This document shows, one piece after another, positions 47,041 to 59,803 of a stretch of 64,000 nucleotides of DNA. This DNA comes from Ilex aquifolium (Eukaryota; Streptophyta; Magnoliopsida; Aquifoliales; Aquifoliaceae): assembly GCA_951799425.1 (NCBI GenBank), contig OX637407.1, positions 26,285,691 to 26,349,690 of the forward strand. The letters are read 5' to 3'. The translations under genes were made by a program, and so were the position numbers. How positions within the stretch are numbered: position 1 is the first letter of the stretch; each line of letters begins with the position of its first letter. The notes under the pieces are model-generated. The model was not told where the DNA came from, made no database searches, and saw only the letters and a list, made by a program, of their open reading frames with translations.

Positions 47041-48160
47041 ATACGCTCATACAGGGACGGCTCAAGACAATTTGAAGCCTAAAGTAGTAATACTAAATGA
47101 GACTTTTTTATTTTTAGTATTATTTAAAAAAAATAAAAAAAAATTTTAATTTTTTTTAAGTGAGAGAGGAGAATGTGATACTTTATTTTTGTTTTTTAAG
47201 AGAGAGAGAGAGAGAATGGATGTGAGTAAATATGAGTTGATTTTTGAATATTTTTTTTTATTTGTTTTTAAAATTTTTGAGTTTTTAATGTTATGAATTG
47301 AATTGTAGGCTCAAATTATTGAAATTATAATTTTTTGATTGGACTTAAATTTTTTGGGACTTTTTTGTAAGGCCTAAAATTTTCATGGATTTAAATTTTT
47401 TATGTGGACTAGTTATGTATTTAACCTAAGCCCACACTTATTTTTTTTTAATGCTGTTGGGCCGACCCTGCACTCATAGAATGATAGACCTATAGATAGG
47501 GTTGATAATCGAACCGAATTCCTCGGATTTGGAAACGAACCGACTTTGAACAATTTTTTTATGTTCGTTTAGCCTAAAAGTTTGGCTCGAACTCGCAAAG
47601 TTCGACTCGTTTTTATGTAAAATTGTCCAATTACTTGAACTCAACTCGAGTTTGACTCAATTCAGGCTCAGCTCGTTTTTGAAACGAGTCCAATTTGAAT
47701 AATTATTTAAGCTCGTTTAAAAAAAACAAACTCGATAGACTCGAATCAATTATCAACTCTACTTTAAACTCAGTACCCCTACAAATCAAGAATATGCCCA
47801 CGAAATACTCAAGAATAAAAAGCGAATGTAGAGGTAGCTTGTAGACTGGGTTCTTACATGTCTCTAGTTTCCATGTTTCTAAAGTAGAAATAGCAATAAG
47901 CACCCTCATCCTAGAAGGCAATACTGATGGTGATGGACGTCCAATGTGTTTGCCAGAGGTTCTAGCTATAATTTCACAATAAATCTAATTTGGAAAATTG
48001 GTTTTCTCAAATTTCTAAAATTCTAAAAAAATCCACATATATTTGTTGGAATCAATTTTTCTGAACTGGATTAAAAAGTAATTAATAATCAATGAATTTG
48101 CCAAACCTACCTTTGTTTTTGAATTTTCAAACCTAATATTTACTTTTACCTATCTTTTCA

Positions 48161-48465
48161 GTTTCAAAAAAATTAGACTAATCATCAAAATGAACAGTGA
48201 CCTTAGCTCAAAACCACTTAAGTTTCGTCAAAATGAAACCCGCCATGACACCATACCCTAATTATATTTTACAGAAATGCATGACAAGATGCCTATTTAC
48301 AAATATCTTTAGAGTGTGACAGATATTAAGTACAGTATTGAATCCTATCATACTTCATAATGGGGTTTTGGCAACATTAAACCTTGCTTGCTCTCAATGT
48401 ACAAACAGTTGTAGCAATTTCAAGCAATTCCTGCAAGCTTTTATGCTAAATACGTGATCGACAGT
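48161..48465 (-). repeat. 3' flank of PAP2-like gene, duplicated at 62859-63210
   Basis: This stretch just behind the phosphatase stop codon has a second copy 14.7 kb away, about 85-90 percent similar by eye. The copy has a roughly 50-base insertion. Similarity stops abruptly at 48161, which marks a duplication breakpoint. Confidence 0.8.
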
Positions 48466-51400
48466 TCAAAGTTCTTCATTATTCACAGGGGTCCAATTCT
48501 TACCTGCGGCAGTGTCTCTCCTAGCACGGAATACGAACCCAAGAACACATCCAACTAAAACTCCAACCAGGATGGCGACGCCCTTAACAAACCATGAAAG
48601 TCTAGACTCCCTCTCACCCTTGGGCTTAGTGTCACTACCAGCACTACTACTACCACCATTGAGAACTTGACCCGACGCCAAAATCTCAACCATATCATGC
48701 ACCTCGCCATCGTGGTTTCCTACATAAGAAAGTGCAAGTTTCTCCTTTGAAGCAACAAGTCTAGTGTATCCAAACTCACCCCCACGGTACAAAGACCGCA
48801 CAGGCTGTGGGAAAATTGGGAGCTCAGGGTGGTCTGGTTGGGGTTCCCAGATGGTTTGCCCATCTTGTCCTGCCATTCCAATCACAACATGCACAGGGAA
48901 TGCCTTCCAGTCCTCTCCACTGAGGCCCAAGCTTCCACACGTGAAGTTGCTTAGTGGACAAAACCTCTCATACCTGTGAACATGACCCCACAATGCAAGG
49001 GTCACCTTGTTCTTCACCAAAAGTGGTTCTAGGTGCTCGAGCATTCTGTTCCTCAATGGGGCAGCTGTAGGTTCATTGCACGTCGTGTACATTGGCCTGT
49101 GTCCTTGGACGACCACAAAAGGGGTCTTTGCTCTATCAACTGATTCTAAATCATTTTTTATGAAGTTATACTGGCTGCTCCCTGGAAGGAAATTGGTTTC
49201 AGTTGATATATAAACAAAATGCACCACCCCCACATCAAATGAGTAGTAAAGGTTTCGAGTGGCAGGGGCATGTGTTCCAGTTGGTTCTGAAGAATTTCCA
49301 GGCATGTTGAACCGGAGACCATATGGTACTCCACATTCACCACCCCCATCCCTCTGAAATATTGAGTAGGACCATTCAGGTCTCCATGGCTGTAATGGCC
49401 AGTTATATTCATGATTACCGATACACACGTGGTAGGGGACCTTGGAGGCAATAGGTTCAATCTGAGTGAAAAAGTTGTCCCACAACCAGGAGTAGCCTCT
49501 TGCATAGCTGATATCTCCGATATGTGAGACAATGGCAGGCTTGTCACCAAGAGCTTCAATATCCCGTTTGATCCACTTCGTGGTTGATATGCTTTCCGGT
49601 GGTGTACGGACGAAGGTGTTGTATGGTGTTTTAGTACCCAGATCTCCGAATAAGAAAGCTACTGTTTCATCAGAGTCCCCATCATGTGACACGAAGCTGT
49701 AAATGACACTCCAATCCCCAGAATCACTTCCAACCTGTTATATAACAGCATTTCAAATATTCAAATAAGTGCCACAAGGGACAACACTTGCCATAATATA
49801 AATGCAGAATGTGGTATTTGTAGAACAGAGAAGGATTAATTGTTAGTAATCATATTTCCTCGATGGAGACTATTTAAACTAATTTTGCAAATGGGCTCAA
49901 AAAGAATGTGGCTTCTGGAATACAACAGGTTACAAGGAAACGTAACATCAACTGTAATATAACAGGCTTATTTAAGTCACAAAGAAAAGGCTTTTACTAG
50001 CTACGGTCTACTGGAACTTGGTCATATCACTAATTATGCCACCCAGGAAAGGGAAACCTATTACTGATCTACGTAGTAGTATAGCACATAGCAATGGATC
50101 ATAAGAATGAAATAATTCCTGCTCAACATGGACAATTTTTCTGAGTTTTAAAATACGGCCATAAATAACAAAATGAATGAGAAACTATACCAGCTAAAAT
50201 TTGCAAATCAAAAAGTATCATCGGACCTCATGCATGTGACTATAGTGTGGATTCCTCGTACATCGGTGTAGAGAAGTAAGGTGAGTTAACAATGCAAACT
50301 AAACATCAGAGAAAGTAAAAAAGAGAGGAGAAAGTGACAAGAAAAGAGAAGATATAAAATAGGAGATAGAGGGGCACACGAATGGACTCACATGCATTTG
50401 ACTATGAGAATGAGATCTTCTGAGAGGTTATAAAGTTTGGAGCAAAGTGGAGGAGGAGGTTGATGCACACATTTATGGAATTACATTATCAATTCTTGAG
50501 TTGGTGAGTTTTTGAGAAGGGAAACCCTTCACATTACACTACTTCTCATTTCGGAGATGGGGTCAATATATAGGATGCTCATGAGAGCAACAGAGGGAGG
50601 TACATTGACGAGCTTCACTGTTGAGTACAAGGGATGAGAACCTATTTCACGGGTGTGAGAACACCAGTTTATTTGATTCGCATCATTCTCTACAGTGCTT
50701 CAAGATTGAAAGTTAAGAGACAATGCACCCCTTTTTCTTGCAATGCTTTATGGCACTTTCTCCTGACGTGGAGATGCACAAACGTGCAAAAGCATTAAGG
50801 ATGGGAAGTCTTGTGAGAAGTCAATTCACAGAGCCTTGTGCAGAAAAGGTGTCCACCACTTCCTTGGAAATAAGATTGCAAAAGCTTTAGTCCTAATGAA
50901 GATTGGAATTTTATTTTTGGAGACTTCCATTGGCTTGTTGAAAAGGAGATGTGGAGTCTTTCAGCGACTTCATTCGGGCTAACCTATAAATACAATGATG
51001 ATGGAACACAAATGCAATATATGGTAAAAGAAGATGAAAGAAAATTTGGGTTGTGGTACCATTGTGTTCAATGCATAGCATTGGGAAGGAGATGGAGCCA
51101 TTCGACCTAGTGGAGGTTCCTACTCACTGAAGTACTTGGTATTGAGCATGTTATATATGGGGCAAATCAAATTTCTTCTCTGATTCTTTCATCAAATTTT
51201 TGGGAAAACTGTATGCTGTAGAGGAAGGATAGAAATTTTGTTTATGTACTTAACTAAAAAGAAGGAGGTGGGGTGTGGAGCTTATCTTTATCCAGCATGT
51301 GCAAATTGTGCCTAGATAGAGATAGCCGATAGGTATATATTCCCAAACCTACAAAATCTCCACGCATCCATCTAATTGAAAACGTCGTAACATCATTTCT

Positions 51401-53514
51401 AAGTACTTATATTAAAACTGATGGCATACACTGATCTACCTAACCGGACATGATTCGGCTGAACAATCATCAGAAGACACTTGGACCAAGATGGAGCCCA
51501 CCTCTCACCAGCCATCCCCTGGAATTTATAGCCCGAGTGGGGTACTTGTTCGTTCTAGACTCGGGAAAGCCCAAGGATTGAAATGCTCTCGGGCCGGCCC
51601 AAGGACATCACCGATTGCCCTGCCACTACTGGGATTTGATGACGTCAGTCGACTCGAGTGATATGACAAGGGACAAAGAATGTCGGGTGTCGGCCCAACA
51701 CGGAACCTCATGAATGATTGACACAGAGACATGACTCTCGCATATGTGGACCAATTGAGGGATACCCCGAGGAGTATCATTATTTAAAACTTGATCCCGA
51801 GCGGGGTCAAGATTCGACCTTTTAACTCCGACTGCTCACAGGCTATCCCTAAACCTATTAAATGCACGGTTCGAAGCCACCCTACAACAAGATGGGGACC
51901 TTTTTTGATGAGGAAACCATTGACATGGTTGCCATGCCGTACACATGGACCAACGGGAGGAATTCACTCCCCAAAAATTGTCAGGCATGTCGGTTTGGAA
52001 ATCATTATGGGAAAGCCACATCAGCACCCCCTCAAAGTATAAATAATTTAGGAGTTGGGCCTTAGATGCACATGTGGAAGTGAATACCGCATATTAGCTT
52101 TAGTATTCCCTCTTTCAAACACCAACTGACTTAAGAATCGAACAGGATATGCCGGAGAATCCTCCAGCCCCCTTCCTAACCCCTTTTGGTGATTGCAAAA
52201 ACCACGGTGTGAGCCATCCAGATGCCACTATCTCATTGGTTGTTGGAAATCATCCCTTGCAGTATCTATCATCTTTTTTCAGGCTCCATGCAACAGGGCT
52301 ATGTCAAAAGCTATGGTTTCAACACCATAAAACGAACACACAACTAACTAAATATATTATCCTCGTCTCATCATTAAGGTCATACAAATGCCAACCAACC
52401 AACATTACTTCTGTCACCTATATAGAACATCAAATTGGAAGAAAAAAGAAGAAGCAATCTAACAAAAAAACTACAAAAAGAGTAATATCTACATCACCTA
52501 CACCTACTATGCAATCAACCAAACCGAGGAAATGGACTGAGATTTCTAACAAAGAATCTGGTTTTAGATAGTTTACCTAGGGAATTGCTGTTAGATTATT
52601 TATCATTATCGGATTTATTTTATATAAATGAGTTTTCACTAATATCTGATAGACTATCTATAAATTTTTTAAAAGTATTACAGCTATTTGACCCCTACGA
52701 AAAGAATATCAAAGCACTTACTAAACACTTCAGTAACTCAAGAAATTCATGAATTAAATATATAAACACATTGAATTAAAAATATATATTAAACATATAA
52801 CCAAATATTTTATGACATAATTACCTTGTAATAATATTTCTTCCCTTTCTTCAAATTGGTCATGACCCCATCGTGTATGTAACCAGGATCTCTCCATCCA
52901 ATGCTGTGATTGGCTGGTGAGTCACACATGTCCTCTCTCTCATAGCGACCCACCTGTGTAGCCACAACCCGATCCATCTTATCAGTACGCAACCCATATT
53001 TCACAAAGCTCTCTTTCCCATAATGGGTCACATACATGACTCTCATCTCATTTTCCTGACCCGTCAACGCCAGATGGACCTGCTCGGGCCCAACATATAC
53101 GAAATCCAATTCATTCGATTCAGCCAGCAGGTGCTTCGTCCCCGGCAATGGGTTCTGATCGTCGTCGTGGCGGGACGGATCGACCTCGGCATCGGTCCAT
53201 CGGAAAATCCGGAAAGTGTAGTTTGCTCGGAGGTTGATTAGTGGGAAGGTGAGGGAACCCGACCCGGATTGCCATTCCGGCGAGTCGGAGAGGAAGAAAT
53301 AGCCGATGAAGTGGCTGTGAACTGAGGTGGGTGGTGAATATATGCCGAGCCAATCGCGTTTGGAGGGTGACTCAACGCCGGACCATCGGATCGTTACCTG
53401 GTCGCCGGATTTGGATAGAGATTCTGGGGAGAGAGAGATTGAAACTTGGGAGCTGACTGATAAGGTGAGGAGGAGAGAAAAGAGGAGGAGGAGGAGAGAT
53501 GTTAAAGGGATCAT
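48466..53514 (-). CDS. PAP2: PAP2-like purple acid phosphatase with C-terminal membrane anchor
   Basis: A binuclear metallophosphoesterase. Arabidopsis PAP2 is anchored by its tail in the outer membranes of plastids and mitochondria and influences import and carbon status. Exons (minus): 52825-53514 and 48466-49734, joined in phase 0, give 652 residues (AtPAP2 is 656). An N-terminal hydrophobic segment ([20 protein letters not shown]) is followed by the fibronectin-like PAP N-domain ([20 protein letters not shown]). The metal-binding blocks are all present: [30 protein letters not shown] and GHVHRYERF. Near the end is a transmembrane helix ([20 protein letters not shown]), then a basic stretch and [10 protein letters not shown]. 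The intron is 3.1 kb and contains a solo LTR. A second copy of its 3' end begins at 63778. Confidence 0.93.
51419..52197 (+). mobile_element. Solo LTR of an LTR retrotransposon, in the PAP2 intron
   Basis: A 779-bp segment starts TGATGGCATACACTG and ends GGTGATTGCA, flanked by the 5-bp duplication AAAAC (51414-51418 and 52198-52202). It has a TATAAATAA promoter-like motif at about 52040. Behind that is CTGACTTAAGAATCG plus a GC-rich region typical of the transcribed part of plant Ty3/gypsy-type LTRs. No internal domain remains. Orientation is opposite to the host gene. It is a fossil left by recombination between two LTRs; its age cannot be set from one LTR. Confidence 0.65.
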
Positions 53515-53931
53515 TAGGGAGGTGGGTTTTGAATTCTGGGGGGTGGTTTAGAGGTGGTGGGGATGATAGGCAAACGAAGTGGGAACAAAGAGATGATGAT
53601 GTTATAGAACATTCTGAATGAGGTTTGATAGTAGGAATAAGTGAAGTATTTTCTTCTTCTTAAAATATCTGATTGACTTTTTGTTTGTTGCAATTGACAG
53701 ATGTTGCTAAACAAAATAAATATCCAAGACATCTCCCTCACAGACGATCCCTCAGACACGCTACTTCGTCATAATCGAGGCAAGCTTATTGAATTTTAAT
53801 ATTTATATAATAAGGATACGGAATTTCTCACTCTCCAAGTCTGATTCGAGAAATCTTTGAAGAGGGTCTCTCTCTCATACCTTTCCCTTGTTCTCTCTCT
53901 CTCGTCGGCTCAATAGAATTTGAGCCTCTCA

Positions 53932-56900
53932 GGACATGTTTGGTATATTTTTTGAGAAAGATTTAGATTGGACTGTTTAAACTCAAACTCGGGTTTGACC
54001 TAAAGATAAAATTTAAAGATGGGATTTAACATTCAATGCTGTCTATACCCATGTTTGATATGCGCAATGATATATGATTATTATGATAATATATTTGTAT
54101 ATAAATGATTGTTTTACCTCTTAATCAATCTATATAATAAAACAGGAAAGAACTTGAATTTTATCTCCACTATATTTTTTCCCCCCAAATTAACCCATTC
54201 AATTTAATCCAAACCAACCATCACATCCAACCCAACCCAAAGCAACGGCTCCCTGCAACCCTTTATGCCCGCTCTCTTATACAGGAAGGCCAGTTACTTC
54301 CCCAAATCCCGGACAAGCAACGGCTCCATGGCAACCCACAGGCGGCGAGTCAGGCGGCGGGTCACTTCCTACACCCTCCCCCACCATCCCTATTCTGTGC
54401 AAACATCAGCGCCCAGCTCCATCTCTCTGCTCTCCCTCTTCACTCAACGCAAAGAGGCTCACACCCAGCGGCTGTAAGGTAAGTTTTTTTGTGTATCTAA
54501 TTACCATAATTTTTTTGTTGCAATAGGCAGATTCCTTTCCTTTCAAATTTGGGTTTTTTTGTTTCCTTTCAAATTTGGGTTTTAGGCAAAGAGGCTCACA
54601 CCCAGCGGCATTTTTTCAACTGAGTTGCAATACTCAGTCTTCTGTGCAAGGTAAGTTTATATCTAATTTTTTTTGTGTATCTCAGTCCTCGAATCTCAGG
54701 TTCTATTTATTTATTATAATCGCAACATTGGTGTAATTATCTTCTGGTGTAATAATCGCGTCATTGTTGTCTTCGATTCTGCAAATTTCTTTCGTTCATT
54801 GTACGGAGATTTTTTCAGGCCGAGAGAATAAGTGGGTCAAGCCCCAACTGATCTTCATTCTTCGTTACACGTTTGTCTGCTTTCTCTAACTGGAACAAAT
54901 CTAACTTTTTCTGTTAGAGGCAGCAGCGGCGTGGGGTTGGGCGTTGGTGGTTCAGATGAAACAGGGAGCTGACGGTTGTGGTGGCTAAATATGTGTTTAA
55001 ATATACATTTGATGTAATCAATTTGGAAAGAATTGAAAAAAACAAATAGAAAAGGTCTTGGAAGTTGCTGAAATACTATCTAACTTTCCTTTGTTGTCCA
55101 ACCGGAAAGAGAAGATCCACGCAGTAGTAGGAACCAAGAAACTGCATATAAGTGTGATAAACAGTATGAGCTGATTGAGTGAGTATTCGATGTCATAATT
55201 GTACGCAAGGCTGAAATTGTGATTTTCTCAAGTTTTTTGTGTGTTTTTAGCAAAATGGGTTGTGATTGTATGTATTTATGGGGCTTTAATTGGTAATCTT
55301 TAACTGAACTTATATGAATTATGAGTTTTCATTTAGTTTGTTTGGCCAAATGGTTGTTGGTTTTACTTTAATTGAATGGATAAACTATGTAAATATGCTC
55401 AATTTCCACAATGTTAATAACATTTCTTTGTTGTCAGCATGTACGAATGTCTTATGTTTTTATGTTTTTTCTAAAATTGCATAGTTTTGTTGATTGAGTG
55501 ATTTATTTTCATAATTATCCTCTAACAAGCTTTCTTGGTGAACTTGACATTTGAACGGTTGATTGTGTGTGTGTGGGTCTGCTTCATGAGTCTTTTTTTT
55601 TTATCTCTGCTTCAACTTTGCTTTTCTCTCAGAAGATCCCTTTTTCAGTTCTTGGAGCAAGAGGGAGAGAGGCTGTGCTAGAAAGACTCGACTCGACTCA
55701 ACTCAACTCAACTCAACAAAGTGGGTAGAATCTTCGATTTTGTTTCTTTTCATTGTCTTTGTTTGATTCTTGGAAGTTCTTGATCAAGGTTGGATGTGTA
55801 TGTATATGATGGTGTTGTATTTCTTTGATTTGGGTTGATATTCTTTCACTTTTTGATGTGGTTTTTGCTTTTCTTTGTTGATCATGTCTTTTTTTTAATG
55901 TATATATGATGATCTTGGGTTCTTGATGGGTCAAGATTTGAGGAATATTGCAATGTGGTGAGAAGGTTGAGGGAATTTATGAGTTTGAATAATGGTGTTA
56001 TGTAGAATTAAAAAGATTCAATTTGTTGAACAACACTGGTAGTATGTGCTATATTGTTTAATCATTTTAAATGAACGAATTTTGATGAATTTATTTAGTT
56101 TCCATCGAAATCCATTAATTTGTTATCGTACTCTTTGATGATAGTCGTAGGGCCAACAATGGTTGTAGAGAACTCGAGGAGTTGTTGCATTTCCTTTACT
56201 ATAACCATTGTTGAATAGTTTTGGTTTTTTTTGATTTTTTTTTTGGGTTTTTTTTTTCATTGATTTAAATATTAGAATGTTAAAATTGTTGGTGAATATG
56301 GGAATTCCTTCATTTGGTCATGTTGTTTTTTATTTGCGGCATGAATTTATTCATGTATTTTTATGGTTTTCATCCGTTTTGTTGCGGTAGTTGATAGATA
56401 TTTGTGTTTAGATAGGATTATGGCGTGATGGTGAATCCAGTTTAATAATTTTTTTTTTTTTTGGGATATGATTGTGAATTGTGTATGCGGCTTTTTTTTT
56501 TTTGTAATCAGCATGCATATGACATGGTTTGGTGTTGATTATTACATTGATTTCAATTTCTTTCATTACATGATTTTTGAATTAAGCAATTTTTTTAGTG
56601 ATCCAAAATGTAATTCAATACCTCTTGATTGGTTTTTGTTCATTCATTGAGATAGCGATTGATTTATAAGTAGTTTATAGTTGGATTTTAGTTTGCATAT
56701 GACATAATTTGATTAAGTTTTGTTAACAGGTTGATATATTTGTGGCATCATATTTTCAGAGGACATTCTGTCGAAAAATTAAAAGTTTCTTACATGGTAT
56801 TCACATTTTGATGGAGTATCCAAATTTTTCAGTTTAATGCATGTTTATATTCATTGTTTGATTATTTCGTGTTTAAGAACTATGTACAGTGCCTTCAGGC

Positions 56901-57253
56901 ACGGGTTTAAAGCTTTCAGTTTAGTGTGTGTTCAAGTTCAGTACTTGATTATTTCAATATTCGATTTTTTTTAGTTGCACCGTGCCTTCAGGCACGGGTT
57001 ATCCCTAGTTTATATATATGAGATATATAGGATATATGAGCGTATAAATGTCATTTGTATGTTAAACCCCTTAACCCCTATATGAAATTCACCCCCCCTT
57101 GGGTTTCATGAAACCCAAGTATGTGAGTTTCATGACCGGGCTATCCAACGGGCTGGGTTTCCAAACCCTAGGCTAAACATGAGTTACCAAACATGGGTTT
57201 ATTCCCCAACCCACAATCCAAACCCCTCCCAAACCCTCATACCAAACAACCCC
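53932..57253. mobile_element. hAT-like element split by a large Helitron
   Basis: The left end GGACATGTTTGGTATATT and the reversed right end GGGGTTGTTTGGTATGAG are inverted hAT-type termini. The inner sequences (AGATTTAGATTG and the reversed GGTTTGGATTG) continue the similarity. The Helitron at 54129-57008 lies between the halves. No 8-bp target duplication was confirmed. Confidence 0.45.
54129..57008 (+). mobile_element. Helitron, copy c (2.88 kb), with doubled 3' end
   Basis: Starts TCTATATAATAAAACAGG after an A. Ends with the hairpin CCGTGCC-TTCA-GGCACGG (56980-56997), a short spacer and CTAG before a T. A second hairpin (GTGCC-TTCA-GGCAC, about 56889-56902) lies 95 bases earlier, and the two end regions are similar over about 85 bases, so the 3' terminus is tandemly doubled. 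There is no Rep-helicase. The interior holds a GC-rich leader-like segment at 54240-54480, which partly repeats at 54587-54660 (AAAGAGGCTCACACCCAGCG), and a GACTCGACTCAACTCAACTC run at about 55690. The segment may be a captured gene piece. Confidence 0.75.
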
Positions 57254-57256
57254 TAA

Positions 57257-57643
57257 GAGTATCTCCAACAATAAAATGTATTTTACTTACTCAAAAAGTA
57301 ACATTTTTTATTTTAGTTATTCATTTTTTTAATACATACTCTAACATATTTTCTATATTTTTAACTACTCTTTTTAAATATTATTTCTCATTCCTTTTGT
57401 ATTATTTTTTTTCGGAATAATGAAAGGGAGAAAGAGAGAGAATGGAAGAAAGGAGAGGAAGAGAGAGAAAATAATATAAATTATATTTACAAGTTGCTAC
57501 AGTGATACTCTATATTTAGAGTATCACTCTAGCAAAAATCTATTTTACAGTATGTGAACATAATTTGTTGGAGCATGATTTTTGGTTTTCATTAACTAAA
57601 TTTTAGCTATTTTACTCATTTGAAGCATCTGTTGGAGATGCTC
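57257..57643. mobile_element. Tourist-like (PIF/Harbinger) MITE
   Basis: Inverted ends GAGTATCTCCAACA and, reversed, GAGCATCTCCAACA enclose 387 bases of AT-rich DNA. A TAA target duplication stands on both sides (57254-57256 and 57644-57646). The terminal sequence and 3-bp TAA duplication are diagnostic of the PIF/Harbinger superfamily. Confidence 0.8.
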
Positions 57644-57646
57644 TAA

Positions 57647-58588
57647 GTAAAAACTTTAAGCAGGGGTCTTTACAAACTTATTATAAATATATGTTATTTT
57701 ATGATTATACTATTTTTTCAATGAAGAAAAAAGGTTTATGCTACTTTATAGCTATACTATTTTTCAATGCGTTATGAACTTCAAATCATATGAATGAGAG
57801 AGAGTGCGAGAGATATGTCGATAGGATTGGTTTATGTAAATGTATTTGTATATGCCCTAATTATGTAGAGTGATTGGATCGAAAACAAATGAAGAGAGAA
57901 TGTGTGATTTTTAGGTGAGTGATGTCAGATGTGACTTCTGAGTTAGTGGGATAGCGTAAAATTTATTAAAAAGGAAAAATGTGGATAGGTACACTATATA
58001 CTATTTATTTGTGGGGAAGTATCTTACAAATTTCTTTTTTGTAGAAGTCCTTTTTTTTTAGGAATGTGTTGTTAGTAGATACACATTAACTGTTTTCTAA
58101 ATATTTCATTTACATAATTGTCATTTTTCATTAATCATGGACTATTTTTTAGGCATTGAATTGTGGGATTTAGTTTCCTCTTTTTTTGGGACAACACGTT
58201 TGAATTTTGAATACATCTTCTTGCAATTATCCCACAATATCACTTGAGATTCAATTTTCTATTTTTTTGTAGACTTCACATATCATTCTATAATATAATT
58301 ACAAGTTATCAGTATGTAGTGTTACATTATAACTATTGTGACATTATCACTATTGCAGTGTGACATTAACAATAGCAATAGTGATAATGTCATACTGCTT
58401 TTACATAATTTTTCTACCATTATTAACAATTGATTAGTTATGGACATGGTGAAAAGTATATGCTAAAAAAGATATGCGGCTTTGTGTGTTCTTTACAATG
58501 AGATTCTTCAATTTCTTCACAGTGAAACCCTCTTTTTCTTCCTAGTGAGTCCAACGATGCAGATGATGTGTGTTCTTCACAGTTAAAG
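57647..58588. other. AT-rich spacer with a perfect hairpin
   Basis: No gene is seen. It contains the 18-bp perfect inverted repeat at 58339-58392. Confidence 0.5.
58339..58392. repeat. Perfect 18-bp inverted repeat with 18-base loop
   Basis: TGACATTATCACTATTGC (58339-58356) and its exact reverse complement (58375-58392) enclose 18 bases. The loop repeats part of the stem (TGACATTA..AATA). Confidence 0.85.
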
Positions 58589-59803
58589 TGTGAGATCCCA
58601 AATTTTTAGAAGTAGTTTAAGTATAAAATATTAGGAGTTTTGATGTGAAAGTATAAGGAATGTTTAAGTTTTGTAGTTGATAAATATAATAAGTGAAATA
58701 AAGGGGAGCAAAGTATAAATATTTTAACTCTTATGATGCTTTGGTCTTCACCCACGTGAAGACTTTGAAAAAAAAAGAAAAGAGACAAGACAAGGTAAAG
58801 AAAAAGAAAGAGAGAGAAAGAATAAATAAATGCATGAAGTAAAGGAATTGTAGTTAGCATTGAATACACTGTAGAAAAAGTCTTGGGAAAGATTTTTTCA
58901 ACATTTGCCAATTAATTTGGCAGAAAACGTCCCACCTTCATAGTATATAAAGATAGCCAAAAATAAAAGAAAGTGGAGGAGGTCTTTGAAAAATAAACCG
59001 AGACTAAGAGAGGGAGTTATCTGGCCAAAACAAAGAAGAGGAAAATGGGAAGCAGAGAGCTACCCGAAAGTAAGAAGAATGAAACAGAAAGCTAAGTTAT
59101 CAAATTCAAATAATGATTTTGAGGTACGAGGTGGTATACAATATGTTCTCCTTAAATCTCTTTGCAAAGAGTATTTCTTTGATTATCCTCTTATTTGTAT
59201 TCCAACTTGTACTATCGTTATTTTAGAATTTCGATTGAATATCGTTGAATATTTTGATTTCATTGATCGTGTTCTTGATCTCATTGATCGTGTTCCGCGG
59301 ATATTGAGACGGGATCGTGGCAGCCAATAGTTGATGCATTGCCAGCCAAGAGACCCGTGAAATCGGGTTGAGGTGGGATGATTGGTGAGGTGTCAGATCT
59401 GCGTTAAGATTCTGCATGACGTGTGATATGCAAATATGATATTTGTATCTGTTAATTGAGATACTTTGTGATACTCGATTATTTGGTATTTAATGTCCTT
59501 GAGCATATTTTTCCTCGTCATATTGTATACTTTCCCGTTTTATTTAATATTTTCAGGTTGATTTTAGAGAAAAGATTGGAACGAGATAATCAGAGTATTA
59601 AATACGAGAAGATGTCGACATAATTGATGTTTTATTCGTATTGAGAGATTTATTTATGGTGACAGATTTATTTGTATTGGAATATGATTTTGATAAATGA
59701 AATTTTATTGGGACAATTAGCGCTCTGTTATTTTTTTTATTTAGGTGTTTTTATATCAATTAACGTCTCCGAAAATAAAAGAGAAAAAAATCGGGGCGTT
59801 ACT
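58589..59803 (+). mobile_element. Solo LTR of an LTR retrotransposon (1.2 kb)
   Basis: Begins TGTGAGATCCCAAATTTT and ends GGGGCGTTACT, flanked by the 5-bp duplication TAAAG (58584-58588 and 59804-59808). A TATATAAAG promoter-like motif lies at about 58946. The terminal sequences resemble the common TGTGACATCCC...GTTACA class of plant LTRs, probably Ty3/gypsy. No internal region remains. Age cannot be measured from a single LTR; the matching flanks suggest it is not ancient. Confidence 0.7.

Larger units (their letters stand above)
43707..48160. other. Zinc-finger 3' region and long spacer
   Basis: The 3' UTR includes GCCGACCCCAAGTAGTTGAG followed by a GTTGAGTTGAGTTGAGTTGG run (about 43794-43846), which resembles the simple-repeat tail of a plant retroposon. 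Dispersed-repeat copies lie at about 45455-45545 (minus) and 46900-47040 (plus). A region rich in GACTCGAACTCAA-type repeats lies at about 47500-47760. No gene was recognised. Confidence 0.4.

Noticed and set aside
49158-49559. 133-codon open frame within the phosphatase
   Set aside because: Alternate-frame shadow of PAP2-like exon 2.
52149-52571. 140-codon open frame in the PAP2-like intron
   Set aside because: Starts in the solo LTR and runs into low-complexity Lys/Asn-rich sequence; no family recognised.
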